DNA of 64,000 nt from Panulirus ornatus (taxonomy: Eukaryota > Arthropoda > Malacostraca > Decapoda > Palinuridae): contig NC_092225.1 of assembly GCF_036320965.1 (NCBI RefSeq), positions 2,416,256 to 2,480,255 on the forward strand, in the 5' to 3' direction. A program made the translations under genes and the position numbers. Shown piece by piece: positions 34,370 through 48,499 of the stretch (position 1 is its first letter; each line of letters opens with the position of its first letter). Under the pieces are notes generated by a model. The model was not told the origin of the DNA, did no database searches, and worked only from the letters and a program-made list of their open reading frames with translations.

Positions 34370-37078
34370 GTTAGACAGATCGTCCTCGTTTGTCATGAAT
34401 ATCATCCTACGATTATACTGCTGTCCCTGCTTGTTGGATGATGGGCATTAGCGCAGAATATATGTCCAGGAATCCTAATTGACACCAGATACATGGCTGC
34501 TGCCTTAATCCAGGCACCAGAGGGAGGTAACGACAGCAGGGGATAATGGGGATGATTGTGTCTACACCCAGCAACATCACTTAGACTCACGACATTATTT
34601 CGGCTCCTATCGACATCACATACAGAAATGATCAGAATACCCGGAGCTTTACTTGGCGTCTAAGCATTACAAGAAGCCAGAGGTTATGCTGTCATATTAG
34701 GGTAAGGTTTGTGGCTGCCATCATAACAGAGTTTCATTCACAGTTCATCATTACATATATCCAGCCTTCGAATCGTGGAATTCACATATTCAAGCATTTT
34801 GTTCATTAACATATATCTATCTATGAACTTCATAGAACACCTAAACAACAGTTACAGTTATCCTATGAGTCCTGATACTAAGACATGGTTGGTTGAACAT
34901 CTGCATAATTCTCATAGTCACAATTTTTCTTGGAGTTTCAGGTGTGTTGAAGTACACTATATTCTAACGATTATTCCATTGGCTTATCTGAACAGACTGG
35001 TGCAGGCGACTGAAAAATAGATGTAAGGTGGAGGATGTAGGGCTGGACTCTGAATGGAGTACTGTTTCCAAGGCAAATGGACTCTCTCTTAATTCAACTG
35101 TGTACTTTTTGTCATATTTTATGTTTCGTTTTTATTTGCCATTTGTTTAACACATGATTCAGTGAAGTTGGCTTTATATAGGTTGTCATGATTATCACAT
35201 ACACAACCCTCACTAAACTGCTCCCAAGACTGACAGGAAAAAAAAAAAAGGAAAAGAAAAGGATGTTGCCAGTACTAGATGGCCGCTCGTTAGGTTACAA
35301 AAAGCAGCCCTCCTCCCCTGATTCGTTACTTGGACATTTCATACAACCATTCGCCTCGCTAACACCACTACACTGACTCTGGTATGTGTTCAAGATCACT
35401 TGCAAGCGATGGTCGAATAACGTTCTGCGTAAAATGCACTTGTTAAGTATCTGAACCCTGATGAGAGACAGCTCCTACCTACATCATTATCGTCTCAGAT
35501 GTATATATAAGAAGAAGTTAACATTGTAGTACATCAGTTTTTCATTTCTTGAAACCTTTGTTTAGAAAGAGGGCTATAGACGTATATAGGTCATCCTTTC
35601 AAAGGGAGCGCTGTCTCTTGCATGACATAAATCATCTATGAGTTTATAAAACATGTTGAAGCATCGTATTTTGTTCACAGTGACGCTAAGCTGCACAACC
35701 TGATAAGTGTTGTGACGTCATAACAGAATATGGGAAGGTACGAGGCTAGACAACCGAATGGGACATATCAGTGTTTAGAAAGTGCAGACAGATCCTTGGA
35801 AACGTACAGCTTGACCACTTTACAAGTAGGAGGCTGTGAGGCCTGGAAGTGGACTTTTCTGTAGACCGAGGCTGAAAGTCACAATGAGTCACACATTTCT
35901 CATTATATTGGAGACAAAATTCAGGAACCGATGAGATGGCAAATGGTGCGGGAAGTCTTCATATACTCACACTACTGACGTTCTGTGTTTCTGACGACAT
36001 CTTAGGTCAGTCAAACAAGAAACGTGTAGAATTTAGGCTGATGATCGGATTGATGGGACAAACTGGTTTCGAAAAGCCAGTGTGTTTGATTAATTAGGTT
36101 TTGAACTTATTGGAAGTCTTCTAGTAAGCATGGAATATTGATTGCTAGATTAAAGCTCAGTGATGATGGAAGGTACAGGTTTGACTAGTAATTCAGACGA
36201 GAATTCCTCGTATAATTCCACAAGTTAACCAGTAGTTGCAGTGGAATGACACACAGTCTCTGCTGCTGGAACTTGAAGTTAGGCTGTGAGGCAAGTGGTG
36301 TCTGGGTCAGGGAGTGATTCTTCTAAGTTCAGCTGCTTCAACAATGAAACAGTGATCAACGCAGGGAAAAGAAGAAATCCGTTTGTCCATCTTCTTTAAC
36401 TCTCAATTTTACTTACAACTGGTCTGCATCGGGTGTCGTATCTTAGTAGGATGATAATCTCTCTCATAGCGTGTGTATTACGTATGCGTACACAAGTTCC
36501 GGTGTGTGAGGGCGTGTAACTGTATAAGTACGTTCTTTAGACAACAAGGTAGGAAGCTCCACAATGGTGGGGCCCCATTTCTTGAACTTTCTGTAGGGAG
36601 ATATATTTTAAAATTTTGCGTACTGTCAGCATTCAGAGTTTTATTTCTTAGCATACGTCATCAATCCACTGCTCTGATGCATTTCTATAAGAGAACTTTT
36701 CTATTGCTCTTACAACAAATGTCTTCCTTAGTCTCTTGTTATGGACTCCGGTTGCACCATCTTTGCGTCTGCCGATGACCTGTTCTCCGTCAGAAACATC
36801 CGATGGTTTAGAAACTAGAAGACTGGGATCAAATCTTCCTTGACTCTCCATCATTCCACAGTAGGCAATCTTATGACTAATCTCACTAGCTTTTACGTAC
36901 TACAGTCGATGCCCACCACTAGACCTTCGCACGTCTTAAAGTTCAGTAATCAAACTCGATAATTTATATTCTAGTTTTGATCACACATATATCTTGAGAA
37001 CAGCTTGCTCTTCATAGCTTTATCAATGTAATCAAATACAGTTTACATATTTGTTTGTGGTGATGATTTTGATATGGT
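34370..37078. other. No gene recognised
   Basis: About 2.7 kb of mixed, slightly AT-rich DNA. The longest frames are short and unsupported. A minus-strand frame at 36648-36854 has a basic, Arg-rich stretch that might be a LINE relic, but I cannot support a call. Confidence 0.4.
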
Positions 37079-37235
37079 GATAGTAATAATAATGATGATA
37101 ATAATAATGTAATAATAATGATAATAATAATAATAATGATAATAATAATAATAATAACAATAATGATAATAATAATAATAATAGTAATAATAATAATAAT
37201 AGTAATAATAATAATAATAATAATAATGATGATAA
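37079..37235. repeat. (TAA)n / (ATG)n trinucleotide tract
   Basis: An imperfect AAT repeat with GAT and AGT variants. An RTE-W-A copy begins inside its right edge. Confidence 0.92.
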
Positions 37236-38718
37236 TTTAAGAATATATGGTGTGGGAGGCAAGTTGTTAGAAGCAGTGAAAAGTTTTTATCGAGGATGTA
37301 AGGCATGTGTACGTGTAGGAAGAGAGGAAAGTGATTGGTTCTCAGTGAATGTAGGTTTGCAGCAGGGGTGTGTGATGTCTCCATGGTTGTTTAATTTGTT
37401 TATGGATGGGGTTGTCAGGGAGGTGAATGCAAGAGTTTTGGAAAGAGGGGCAAGTATGCAGTCTGTTGTGGATGAGAGAGCTTGGGAAGTGAGTCAGTTG
37501 TTGTTCGCTGATGATACAGCGCTGGTGGCTGATTCATGTAAGAAACTGCAGAAGCTGGTGAGTGAGTTTGGTAAAGTGCGTGAAAGAAGAAAGTTAAGAG
37601 TAAATGTAATAAGAGCAAGGTTATTAGGTACAGTAGGGTTGAGGGTCAAGTCAACTGGGAGGTAAGTTTGAATGGAGAAAAAACTGGAGGAAGTGAAGTG
37701 TTTTAGATATCTGGGAGTGGATCTGGCAGCGGATGGAACCATGGAAGCGGAAGTGAATCATAGGGTGGGGGAGGGGGCGAAAATCCTGGGAGCCTTGAAG
37801 AATGTTTGGAAGTCGAGAACATTATCTCGGAAAGCAAAAATGAGTATGTTTGAAGGAATCGTGGTTCCAACAATGTTGTACGGTTGCGAGGCGTGGGCTA
37901 TGGATAGAGTTGTGCGCAGGAGGGTGGATGTGCTGGAAATGAGATGTTTGAGGACAATATGTGGTGTGAGGTGGTTTGATCGAGTAAGTAATGTAAGGGT
38001 AAGAGAGATGTGTGGAAATAAAAAGAGTGTGGTTGAGAGAGCAGACGAGGGTGTTTTGAAATGGTTTGGTCACATGGAGAGAATGGGTGGGGAAAGATTG
38101 ACCAAGAGGATATATGTGCCAGAGGTGGAGGGAACGAGGAGAAGTGGGAGACCAAATTGGAGGTGGAAAGATGGAGTGAAAAAGATTTTGAATGATCGGG
38201 GCCTAAACATGCAGGAAGTTGAAAGGCGTGCAAGGAATAGAGTGAATTGGAACGATGTGGTATACCGAGGTCGACGTGCTGTCAATGGATTGAACCAGGG
38301 CATGTGAAGCGTCTGGGGTAAACCATGGAAAGTGTCTGGGGCCTGGATGTGGAAAGGGAGCTGTGGTTTTCGGTGCATTATTACACGACAGCTAGAGACT
38401 GAGTGTGAACGAATGGGGCCTTTGGTGTCTTTCCTAGCGCTATCTCGCACACATGAGGGGGGAGGGGGTTGTTATTCCATGTGTGGCGAGGTGGCGATGG
38501 GAACAAATAAAGGCAGACAGTATGAATTATGTACATGTGTATATATGTATATGTCTGTGTGTGTATATATATGTATACATTGAGATGTATAGGTATGTAT
38601 ATTTGCGTGTGTGGACGTGTATGTATATACATGTGTATGTGGGAGGATTGGGCCATTCTTTCGTCTGTTTCCTTGCGCTACCTCGCTAACGCGGGAGACA
38701 GCGACAAAGCAGAATAAA
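37236..38718 (+). pseudogene. RTE-W-A, 5'-truncated, complete 3' UTR, flanked by TAA repeats
   Basis: It starts at LRIYGVGGKLLEAVKSFYRG and covers RT motifs B (LQQGCVMSPWLFNLFMD) and C (FADD), the thumb and the C-terminal domain. One frameshift lies near 37605 (NVNKSK region) and another near 37680 (extra A). The 211-codon C-terminal piece ends NGLNQGM with TGA at 38305-38307. The long 3' UTR carries both tail modules. It ends AGAATAAATAATAT and passes into a TAA repeat instead of TA, matching the repeat type on its left side. Confidence 0.9.
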
Positions 38719-38761
38719 TAATATATAGAATATAATAATATTAATAATAATAATAATAATG

Positions 38762-38795
<34 letters not shown>

Positions 38796-38815
38796 TAATA
38801 ATAATAATGATAAAT
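38719..38815. repeat. (TAA)n tract
   Basis: An imperfect AAT/TAA repeat at the 3' tail of the RTE-W-A copy. Confidence 0.9.

Positions 38816-39828
<1,013 letters not shown>

Positions 39829-39901
<73 letters not shown>
39829..39901. repeat. (TA)n
   Basis: A TA tract is shared by a SIDE-W tail and the 3' end of an inverted tRNA-derived SINE. Confidence 0.9.
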
Positions 39902-39903
<2 letters not shown>

Positions 39904-40048
39904 TATCTTGGGCTAGGTATGTACCTAATTCATCAATCAACTATGGCCCGACTTCCGCATCCAGGATTCGAACCTATGCGCTCGTCCCATGGCGACCTGT
40001 GAATGCGTCACAGTCAAGAACGCTGACCGCTACACAACTGAACACTTT
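39902..40048 (-). mobile_element. tRNA-derived SINE, copy 3
   Basis: In minus-strand sense the A-box-like TTGTGTAGCGGTCAGCG is at 40037-40021 and the B box GGTTCGAATCC at 39973-39963. The body AGTTGATTGATGAATTAGGT and CCAAGATAGGA aligns with the conserved body of copies 1 and 2. It then ends in (TA)n instead of (GT)n. Confidence 0.7.
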
Positions 40049-40194
40049 TTCAGGATATATGGAGATGCTGCAGGGGAATTGTGTGCTTACAAGTGTATTT
40101 TCTATTTTAAGTCTGTCAAAATCCTCTTGCCAATCCAACCTCGCTGCTAATGAGACTACGGTGTCTTACACTCAGAAAACACTTTCGAACATGT

Positions 40195-40420
40195 AATCTA
40201 TTTCCCTACACATCTTAAGATCGTCCTTTGAACTTTTCTCAATGAATTCCTTTGCCTAATTTGGTTCTCTTTAACAGGCAAATTACTCCTGATCATTTTA
40301 CGGATTTGTTTTGAATTATCTTTCGCCACGATCACAACATCCTTGTTAAAGTTTCTTGGCTTCAGTTGCCTTATCTTGTTGTGCTCGTCTCTCATTCTCT
40401 TGTACATGTCAAATGTTGGC
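40195..40420 (-). pseudogene. CR1-like LINE linker fragment
   Basis: The minus-strand frame 40407-40198 reads YKRMRDEHNKIRQLKPRNF, then KEN and basic residues. This resembles the basic linker between endonuclease and RT in CR1-like LINEs (YxxLRNxxxxxIRxAKxxF). It is short and isolated; the matching endonuclease should lie to the right but is not recognisable. Confidence 0.45.
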
Positions 40421-43160
40421 TGGTTATCTTGCCGCTGATAACTCCTCCATAGTATGTCCCTGTGTTCTATTGCATTTTTGACATCTTTTAATGACTGCGT
40501 GTCTCACTTTTCTAACCTTACCTCTACATTTACAGCTTCACTGTTGGTTTTTCACAGATCCTTTATAACGGTGATATGTTTCATGACCAAGGAACTTAAT
40601 TTTTCAATTTATGTCATGAAGGAAATTGTTTAACTCCGTTTATTTTTCTTGATTATATTTCCTCTTTCAGTTTGGTTTTCTCTCTGATTTTTTCACCGGC
40701 TCATAAATCGAAGACGCGTATCGCTTAATCATCATTTCTTTCCGGTTGGTGTATCACATGTCATATTTACAATCTCCGTGTTACATTGTTTAAAGATAAG
40801 ATCTAATGATGATGGTGTACTATCCTCTCTGATAATAGCGTATTCAGTGACATGATGCAAGAATTTTCCTCCATACAATCAAAGGATTTGTATCTCTTTG
40901 CCTCACTGTCTCCATGAGATTCAAAAGTCTCCCAGTCTCCTTCTTTTTGCTGAAATCCTCTATTCAACCTTCCTGTCTATTAGGAAAGTGTGTCTTGCTG
41001 ATTCCTGCTCTGTCCTTGTTTCTACGTTAATATCACTGAAATTTGGTTCAGGTTCATCAGAATTCTTTATAGAGTTGCAAAATGTCTCCTGAAACTTGAG
41101 GCTGTCCCTATATCAACAAGGTAATCCTCCTTTCTTTCGGGGTCTCTTTTCCTCCTTGCGATCGTGTGTCCTTCTAGACAGATTGCGTGACAGATTTCAC
41201 TGTTATGTCCCCAGTACTCGAGCAATAAGGTTTGTTTTCCCTCGTTCGACTCTTGAACTCTAGCTTTTTCCCTTTCACTACCAGGTCATCTGTATATGTA
41301 TACATACATTATTTTTCAGTCTGACTTTCACCTCAACACTTCTGACCTCTCTGACGTACTCGCTGGGCTGCTCTGCTCTCCTTCCTCTGTTGATGTCCCG
41401 TTTTATGGCCTTTCTGATTGTATTCTATATTTCTTTTTTCCCCTCCCTCTGTCACTTCTAATATATATCAAAGTGAATTCCTCCTTGTATGCTTAAATGC
41501 TTCCTAGCTATGTATCATCTTCCCCTTATGTCTAGACTACATTAATCAATTTTCTGTTTCACCTCAGAAATTGCATTTGGCAGGTCTATAGTCTCTTGTG
41601 GTTTTATGATAAGTATTTCTTCCTTCTCTGCCATTTTCTCTTTTATCTAAAACCTCTATTTTGGCGAACATTTACTGATCCTAAATACTTCGAACTTAGT
41701 TAAGCCTCTAATCTACATACTATATACTTCCCTGATCATTTAACAACGTATATTACTCTCTCTAGATTCAGTTGATAATGTCAATGTTCCAGTGTCCCTT
41801 GGCTCCGTTAATCTGTATCAGTCAGTGCCCTCTGTGTATGCTCATCAGGCCCAGAATCTGCTTCTACTTTTCAACAGTGTCTGATCTATGCATAATGGGC
41901 AGTTTTGTTCTCCTAGCTGAACAAGATTCACAGAAGACTGTTCCGACCATTCCCTCTGATGCGGAGCATTCAGTGCACTGTCCTTACTCTAGTTTCACTT
42001 AATTCAGTTTTGTTATCTTTCCTTCTGAGTATGATTATTAGTCCCCTGATCTACTGTTCCATCCTAAGGATGTGATCACTTTCCTCAATTTCTTTTTTTC
42101 ATTTTTTCATAAGAAACATCAGATCCAGTTTCCCCTGACTAGTAGTAACTTCACCATCGTCATAGTTCGGGATGATCCATCATTTAGTTTTTCGCGGACT
42201 TGTTCTCCATCCAGTGTTCCCTGCATCCAGCCTACTTCTAGCAGCTAATTTACCTGCGTCTGACTCCAGTTCTGATTTATTACCGTATCTCTGGGCTTAT
42301 ATTAAGAATCAATGGCCTCACTTATGTTTCAGCTTAATGAGTGACCTGACCCAAAATGTTCAGCTCACCCTGTTACTAAAACGTCTAGATGTTCACACCC
42401 AAACTTTGGTCAGAAAACATGGTAAAGAACAAACCATAAAGTTCGAAACAAAGTTAGACTATCATGTCATTACGGTTACCCATCATCAGTAACGAAGCTT
42501 TTATTCACTGTTAAATTCCTGTTTTTATCATAAACTTAGATCACTTGATCGTATTTGATTACATTATCTCATAGTCAGTGACTCTTTTACGAAGTGACAA
42601 CCAAAAAATCTAAACGTAATGTGACTGCTACTGTACCATCACCAGTACTGTATGTCGCTTTGAATCCCTTATGCTGTGACGGTGAATGCTCTCATCACAC
42701 CTTTACTACACTGGATTGATGCATTAATGAACACTGCATTTAAGAGCTCCTGCAGTATCCTTTCCCTGCCTTTATTGTGCAGTAGGCCTAAAGCTGTTGT
42801 AGTCCAGTGTTTTCTTTTCTAAGCGATGAAGACAGCTTCGGTGTGCCCTGCCTGATGCTGTTGATGATGTGTAGAATTAACCATTTATAGTTATGTATTT
42901 GTAGCACTAGCGGGAGGGAGTTTTACGCCCATGCGTCCCATCTCTTGAGCATTCTTTATTTTCATACAATCGAAATATATGTATGCTCTATATATCAACC
43001 ATATCTTCAGTCATTCTATTCCTTTCATACACACATCTTGACATTAATCCATCATTCTTATTCATTTTTAAACACGTTTCTTGCTTTATTTCATATTATG
43101 TCCTCTGGTTACGTATCAGTCAGTGCTCCCTTTTTCTTCTAGCTTCATTCCTCCTTCATT
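40421..43160. other. No gene recognised; probable decayed repeats
   Basis: Pyrimidine-rich on the plus strand. The text TTCACTTAATTCAGTTTTGT, continuing TATCTTTCC, occurs at 41995-42023 and again at about 43165-43193, so an old dispersed repeat is present, probably linked to the CR1-like fragments. No frame is convincing. Confidence 0.4.
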
Positions 43161-43460
43161 CTTTCACTTAATTCAGTTTTGTTATCTTTCCGTTTCCTGC
43201 CATTTCCTCTTACGACACTTCATGATCTGAGTAACTTCCTCAGTTTCTCGAGGAACTGTTTACTGTCCACGAAATCCATCTGTTCTAAAAACTTAAAAGT
43301 TGTGATCAAGTCACCTTTATTCTTCTCTCTTTCTAGTTGGCAAATTCAAACCCTTTATCCATTTCTTGTAACATAGCTCCCTTAATTCTGGTGCCATCTC
43401 TGTTACCTTCCTCTAGACTTCCTTTATGAGTTCGATGTGCTTCTCATGACGTGGTAACCA
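43161..43460 (-). pseudogene. CR1-like LINE C-terminal fragment
   Basis: Minus-strand pieces: EKHIELIKEV near 43447-43418 (usual form KxDIxxLExVQRR), MAPELRELCYKKWIKGLNLP near 43400-43341 (usual form MIPxLRxLSYEERLxxLxLxxL), and DHNF with VFRTDGF near 43310-43270. The order is that of a CR1-like ORF2 C terminus. Inactive. Confidence 0.65.
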
Positions 43461-46400
43461 AGGTTCAGAAACATACTCTAGTTTTGTGTGTATGTGTGTG
43501 TTATACATATATCTACATGTTTGTTAAGGGTAGAATATTTATGTACAGACACTAATCATTACCTTTGAAAATTGTTTCTAATACTGAGAGATGGGGAAGT
43601 ATCACAGTGGTACTGGTGTCCACACATGAGACACTCTTTCTCTGGCGTGACTTCACCAACGCCCACCCTGTGCATTGCTGGTGCGCATGATGATGGCGGG
43701 TATACACTGGGCATGGCCCCACGTATACCCTAGGGAGGCACACAGTAATAAATTTCAATGTTTGTTTGGGTTTACCAGGCAATGCCGCTTCCTTATCGCC
43801 CGACACCTACTTAAACTTGCCAGAAGAATTATTGGTCTGGACCTGTGGTGATGGTGGGTGGTACCCGAGACCCGTGGTGAGAGTGTGTGGTAGCAGGACC
43901 CGTGGTAAGGGTAGGTGGTGGTAGAACTAGGATCAATAGTGAGGTCAAGTCACGGTTTACCACTCTCACAACCCCATCTGATATGGCATCCTGGTCACAA
44001 GATCTGTAATATGTCCATCCCCAGGTCCCCTGTGGATTCTTGTAGTTTACTCCTTGCTAGGTGCTAAGTATAGCCTAGTCTTGTGTCACCGACCCCAGTA
44101 TTTATTATGTTAGGAGTGGTAGCTCTGGCTTTACTCTCTCATACTGGCCAGGGGATGAGGCTGTGTATGAATGATTTCGTGGTTTGTACGTACCTGACCC
44201 ACTCGGTGGAAGTGGAAATAAAGACTATTATATTAGACAGAGAGGTTGGCAGATACATGACTGAATCTCATTTAAGTCAAGCTTCTGATCAGTGCTGTGA
44301 AGCCTTCAGTTCTCCTTATATGCAAAGTCATCCACTGATACACTCTGTCTTCTCTCAATTACATCAAGTTACATCCACCACCCAAGAAAAATCTTTAATA
44401 CCTTCGGGTGTTTGATAATTCTAAAGCCACATACACCCCAACTATGTGTATGGCATTTACTGAAGTGATATTAAAAGAAATCTATTTCCTACAATTTGGA
44501 CGTATGCATTTCTTATTCCGGCAGCCATGAATAGAGCTTTACAAAAGTTTTATGTTAACCTTTGTCGTATATCTGGTTCTGGTAATAAATGAAATTCCTT
44601 TTTATGTAATCATCCTTTCTCGCAGTTGTCAGTGGATTAATACACTGCACAATTGTTACAAACGTATTGCAGGTATGTATGTGACATTTTGTTGGGCATA
44701 GGTGAAGCCTTATAAATATGATCATATATTGAACGTGAATACACCTCCCAGCACTATAATATCATAAACGAAATATTGTCCATTTTTTCCTCATTCATCA
44801 GCTTGGTACCACAGTTACAATAAGCCATTCACGTGCAACCAAATATGTGAGAAATGGGGACACTCATAGGGAAATTCATGCCCTCCAGAAGAGCCAGTCT
44901 CCATTTTCATTATGTCTTCTGGAACTGGGCTCTTAATGTCTGCTTCATTAATCATTTTATCTGAATCATCAAGAAGTTGCAATGTAGTCAGTGTAGGTTT
45001 TCAAGTTAGATGTGTCTTCCTTCGTTTAAGCCTCTCAAGATAAGTCATTGTATACGTCTTTGCTCCCCTAAACTGAGCAAAAGCATCTAGAACCTTCACT
45101 CCAACTTGTGCCTCCCGCTTCTCCTGAACTGGGAAAGATATCTTAGAACCTTCCCAGTAATACTGGTCATCCCTCCTAGCAGATATTCATGCATCTTACA
45201 AGGAGGGCTGTCCACCCTACCCACGTCTATACGTTTAATCTTCAAGATTTTGTAGCAAGGATGCCCAGCAAGATGTGGGTCTCACCGACTAGCCCGAAGT
45301 GCCCCGTCACACCTGGTGTCCTTAAACAAAGAAGAACCTTCCCGTTGCTGCTTTTATATCCCTCAACAAAAGCTTAAAAAGAAGCCTTTGTACATAGAGT
45401 GAACCGGGGGAAAAAAGAGAGTCTTGATATCTTTGTAAGCGTTGCTGTCCACGGGATGGGCGTGGGGCTTGAGGTAATGCGGGGGTACAGGTGTCGGCTG
45501 CTGCCACTCGCTGGGTCAGGCGCTATTTTCCTCATCTTGATTGAGTTAGTGGCGTGTGGTGCGGCGCGTGCTGCAGGGCCGCTCTCCTACGTCTTGCCCT
45601 TAGCTTTGATGTGAGGACAGCTTTTATCTGCTCAAGTTGCACACGACAACCCTTATCTTCCATGCTAATGGCCTAGAGGCGCGCAATCCTAGTGTGGGCC
45701 TTTGTTTCCTTTATATTTACCATACACATGTTACCACTAGAAGGAAAAACAGAACAAAGTGCCTCACGAAACGAGAAAAATATATTTGCTGAGAAAATCA
45801 GAAGAAAATGAACGTACCTGGTACATACTGTAACCAATTTTATACATCGCTTTTCTCGTTCTTATGTACACTTGTATATATGAGTCGTATGTAGTTTATC
45901 AATCATCTAACAGAACTGAAGTCAGTGTGAGCTTTTCAAAGTCCTCTCTGCTGGGCGCAGGCATGGGAGAACATGGCAGCGCGGGTGCTAAGCTCTGATT
46001 TGACTTTCCTTGCTGACACTTGTCACTACTTTACCAAGAACTTCGCAGTAAGATCCTTAAGCTCCAGGTCAACAAACAGGAATAGTTCCTAAGTCTTGTC
46101 TTGACAAGTTTAAAGTGAAAAATATACGACGTCCTAAGTTGCGTCAGAAACAAATACAAGTCGTAAATGGCGACCGGGGGGAGGAGGGAGGAGGGAGGAA
46201 GGGGGGGTAGGTTGATGGAACACAAAACACGTATCAGTGTTGCGTGAGTTTGATCATTGTGTTAGAATATTCAGATGTTGTTATGTACTGTAATGATACC
46301 TTGTAAGCTGTAGACTCATGGGGTTTGGATTAAGGCAACACCACGTCCGTGTCTTCCCCGATCCAACTTTGTTCTAGTTTTGCTCGAGGAAACACACAGC

Positions 46401-47018
46401 TGAGCCAAAGTAAATGAACATAGATCTAGAAGAAAGAAAAAAGAATCGGGAGGAAATCGCTTTCTCAACATGGAGTTTCATATGTAAACAAACTCAGATG
46501 CGCGTTGCACTGTGGGGATGAATGGTGGGGAAATTCACCATCAGTGGCGACTGTCAACACGGCGCACGGGAGTTTGTTGACGTGGGCGACAGCAGGGCGG
46601 GGCCAGTCCTGTGGAATGGGATGCAAAGAACGAGAACTGGGCGTAAAGGGTGAAGAGCCTGAAGGATTCACGAGTCGGAGGCTGCAGCGAGGAACCAAGG
46701 ACGAACGAACTGTATGCGGACAGGAGTGCCATAGCTTGGGAAGAGGACGATAAATCTCAGATTGAATAAATAGAATTCTTGCGATTACGGAACTTGCGTC
46801 ACAGATTTATGAGCGGACTTCCATATTCATTATAAGCAGTGGAGATGCATTTATAGCAGTAGGTATATGAAAATCGTATCCCTTGAAAAGGAATGTTTGT
46901 AGATATTTTGGTTGTGCTGAACACTCGGCCAGTCATGGGTCAGGTACAGCGGAGCAGTGAGGCCACAGTGACGATACTGTAATATTCTCAGCCAACCTCC
47001 ACCCAAAGGATTTCGTAA
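43461..47018. other. No gene recognised
   Basis: About 3.5 kb without a supported gene. Short frames at 44107-44415 (hydrophobic N terminus MLGVVALALLSHTGQG), 45399-45614 and 46505-46753 lack family similarity that I can recognise. An unusual G-rich patch occurs at 46178-46209. Host non-coding or intronic sequence is possible. Confidence 0.4.
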
Positions 47019-47112
47019 CCTTTTGAACACGACGGTAAGGCCCCTGACTATGACGGCACTACCCTTAGGTATGATGTCCTGGTCTTTGAGCCTACCCTCA
47101 ATGGTTATATCA
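47019..47112. repeat. Dispersed repeat with GAACACGACGGTA motif
   Basis: This shares CCTTTTGAACACGACGGTA with the hairpin at 24200-24256 and continues with CTATGACGGCACTACCCTTA. It is probably a relic of the same repeat family, without a clear second arm here. Confidence 0.45.
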
Positions 47113-48440
47113 TACTTCGGGGTTAATGAAAGTTTCGGTAGAGATGAGACTATTGTTCCTAACGGTGACTTCAGAAGGAGTACTCCAAGCTTCAAGTGTA
47201 CGACAAGATGGTGGATGTGTCCGTGTCACTCTTGAATCTCAAGAACGTAGTTGTAGGGTCCTAGAGGGCCTGTCAGGGGCACCTTCCGAGTAACACACTC
47301 TTTATTTTCACCCAGAGAAGACCAAACTTTTCCTCAATGTTTTCCAAGAACCAGTGTACTGTATAGAAGAATCTCTGCATAAAGGGAGTCTTTTTTTTAG
47401 GAAAGAATATTTTTACTTCTCGGACAGACGCAACATCCGTAAGTTAGTTACTAAGATAGTAAACCAGTTATGCAACCTCAGCATCCCTTTGATAGGGTTG
47501 CCGCAGCTTCGAGAATACATTCCACTCGGGAACAGGGTGAGGTGGACTCATTTACAGCTTCAAGGTTCTCGATGACACTGTAGTCTTTTCCGTCCGCTGG
47601 CGGTGAAAGAACCTCCCGTTCGTTGTGTTACCACTTGCAACACATACGTCTTCCGAACAATAACCAACTTTGTGTCAGAAAGACAGAAACTTTACGTAAG
47701 ACTGAAATTTAGGTAACGTGTGGCAGTGAACCCAAACCAGTCTTCTATCTTCACGTCATTAGTGGCTGTCATAAAGCTTGTCTCTTCACTCGCAGTACCT
47801 GGATAAACCGGAAGGTTCAGGATCTGGTCCTTCGTGCTCGTCTTATGAGGACGAGTTGTTGATGAGGTTGAGACTGTACCAGAATGTGTCTCTGATGATT
47901 TCTAAACGACAAGTGTAAACCACAGTATTCCACGTTACCCATCCCGCCATCAGAGCGTTTCAGTCATACATTATGAGATTAGACTTAATCTCATCTTATA
48001 GTGTATTCCTGCTACCCGTTGGATATACCACTTGGTGCTCGGGCACATCAGGTGCCATGTACTAACATACAAACGGTACACCTCCCTACAATCCTTCTCA
48101 CTGATTTCTTAGTTTATTGGTGCTACATGGAAGTCGGGAAGCCTCCTCAGGGTTAGCTCCATGCCCAGCTTACGTATTATAGTTGATGGCTGCTAAGAGA
48201 TGGCGGGTTATCGCGACGCAAAGCATGATCCATCTGACAGCTGATTATACTGTTGGAGTCGTCTTGAGCCAGCGTAAAAGAGCCCAGCACCGTCGTCTGT
48301 ATGGGAGGAAAACGCCCGGCTTAGTTGTAATACACGTGAGCTGAAAGTGACGCGGTCACAGACAGTGTGTGTGTATGTTTGTTATTACTACTTGTACGCT
48401 TCAGGGCAACAGTTTTACACTTACGTTGTCCCTTTTCGTA
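47113..48440. other. No gene recognised
   Basis: Mixed sequence. I find no frame, repeat or RNA that I can support. Confidence 0.35.
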
Positions 48441-48492
48441 ACCTTATCTATCTATTCATGTATCTATCCATCTATCTATCTATCATTTATCT
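48441..48492. repeat. (ATCT)n tetranucleotide repeat
   Basis: An imperfect ATCT repeat of about 50 bp with ATTC and CATC variants. Confidence 0.85.
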
Positions 48493-48499
48493 ACATATT

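Noticed and set aside
39902..40048. Functional tRNA gene on the minus strand
   Set aside because: Box-like motifs are present but no cloverleaf forms, and its body matches two other SINE copies.
41993..42028. Recurring text TTCACTTAATTCAGTTTTGT here and near 43165 as a regulatory element
   Set aside because: Both sites lie in decayed LINE-like sequence, so a shared retroelement origin is the simpler reading.
44107..44415. Small ORF of about 102 codons with a hydrophobic, signal-like start (MLGVVALALLSHTGQG)
   Set aside because: No recognisable family, no second exon or splice evidence, and an ordinary chance length for 64 kb. Transcript evidence would be needed.
45399..45614. ORF with one hydrophobic segment (GAIFLILIELVACGAARAAG)
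   Set aside because: Short, with no family similarity that I can recognise and no gene context.
46505..46753. Short Gly/Arg/Glu-rich ORF
   Set aside because: It is read in a G-rich patch and a minus-strand frame is open at the same place. Nothing supports it as a gene.
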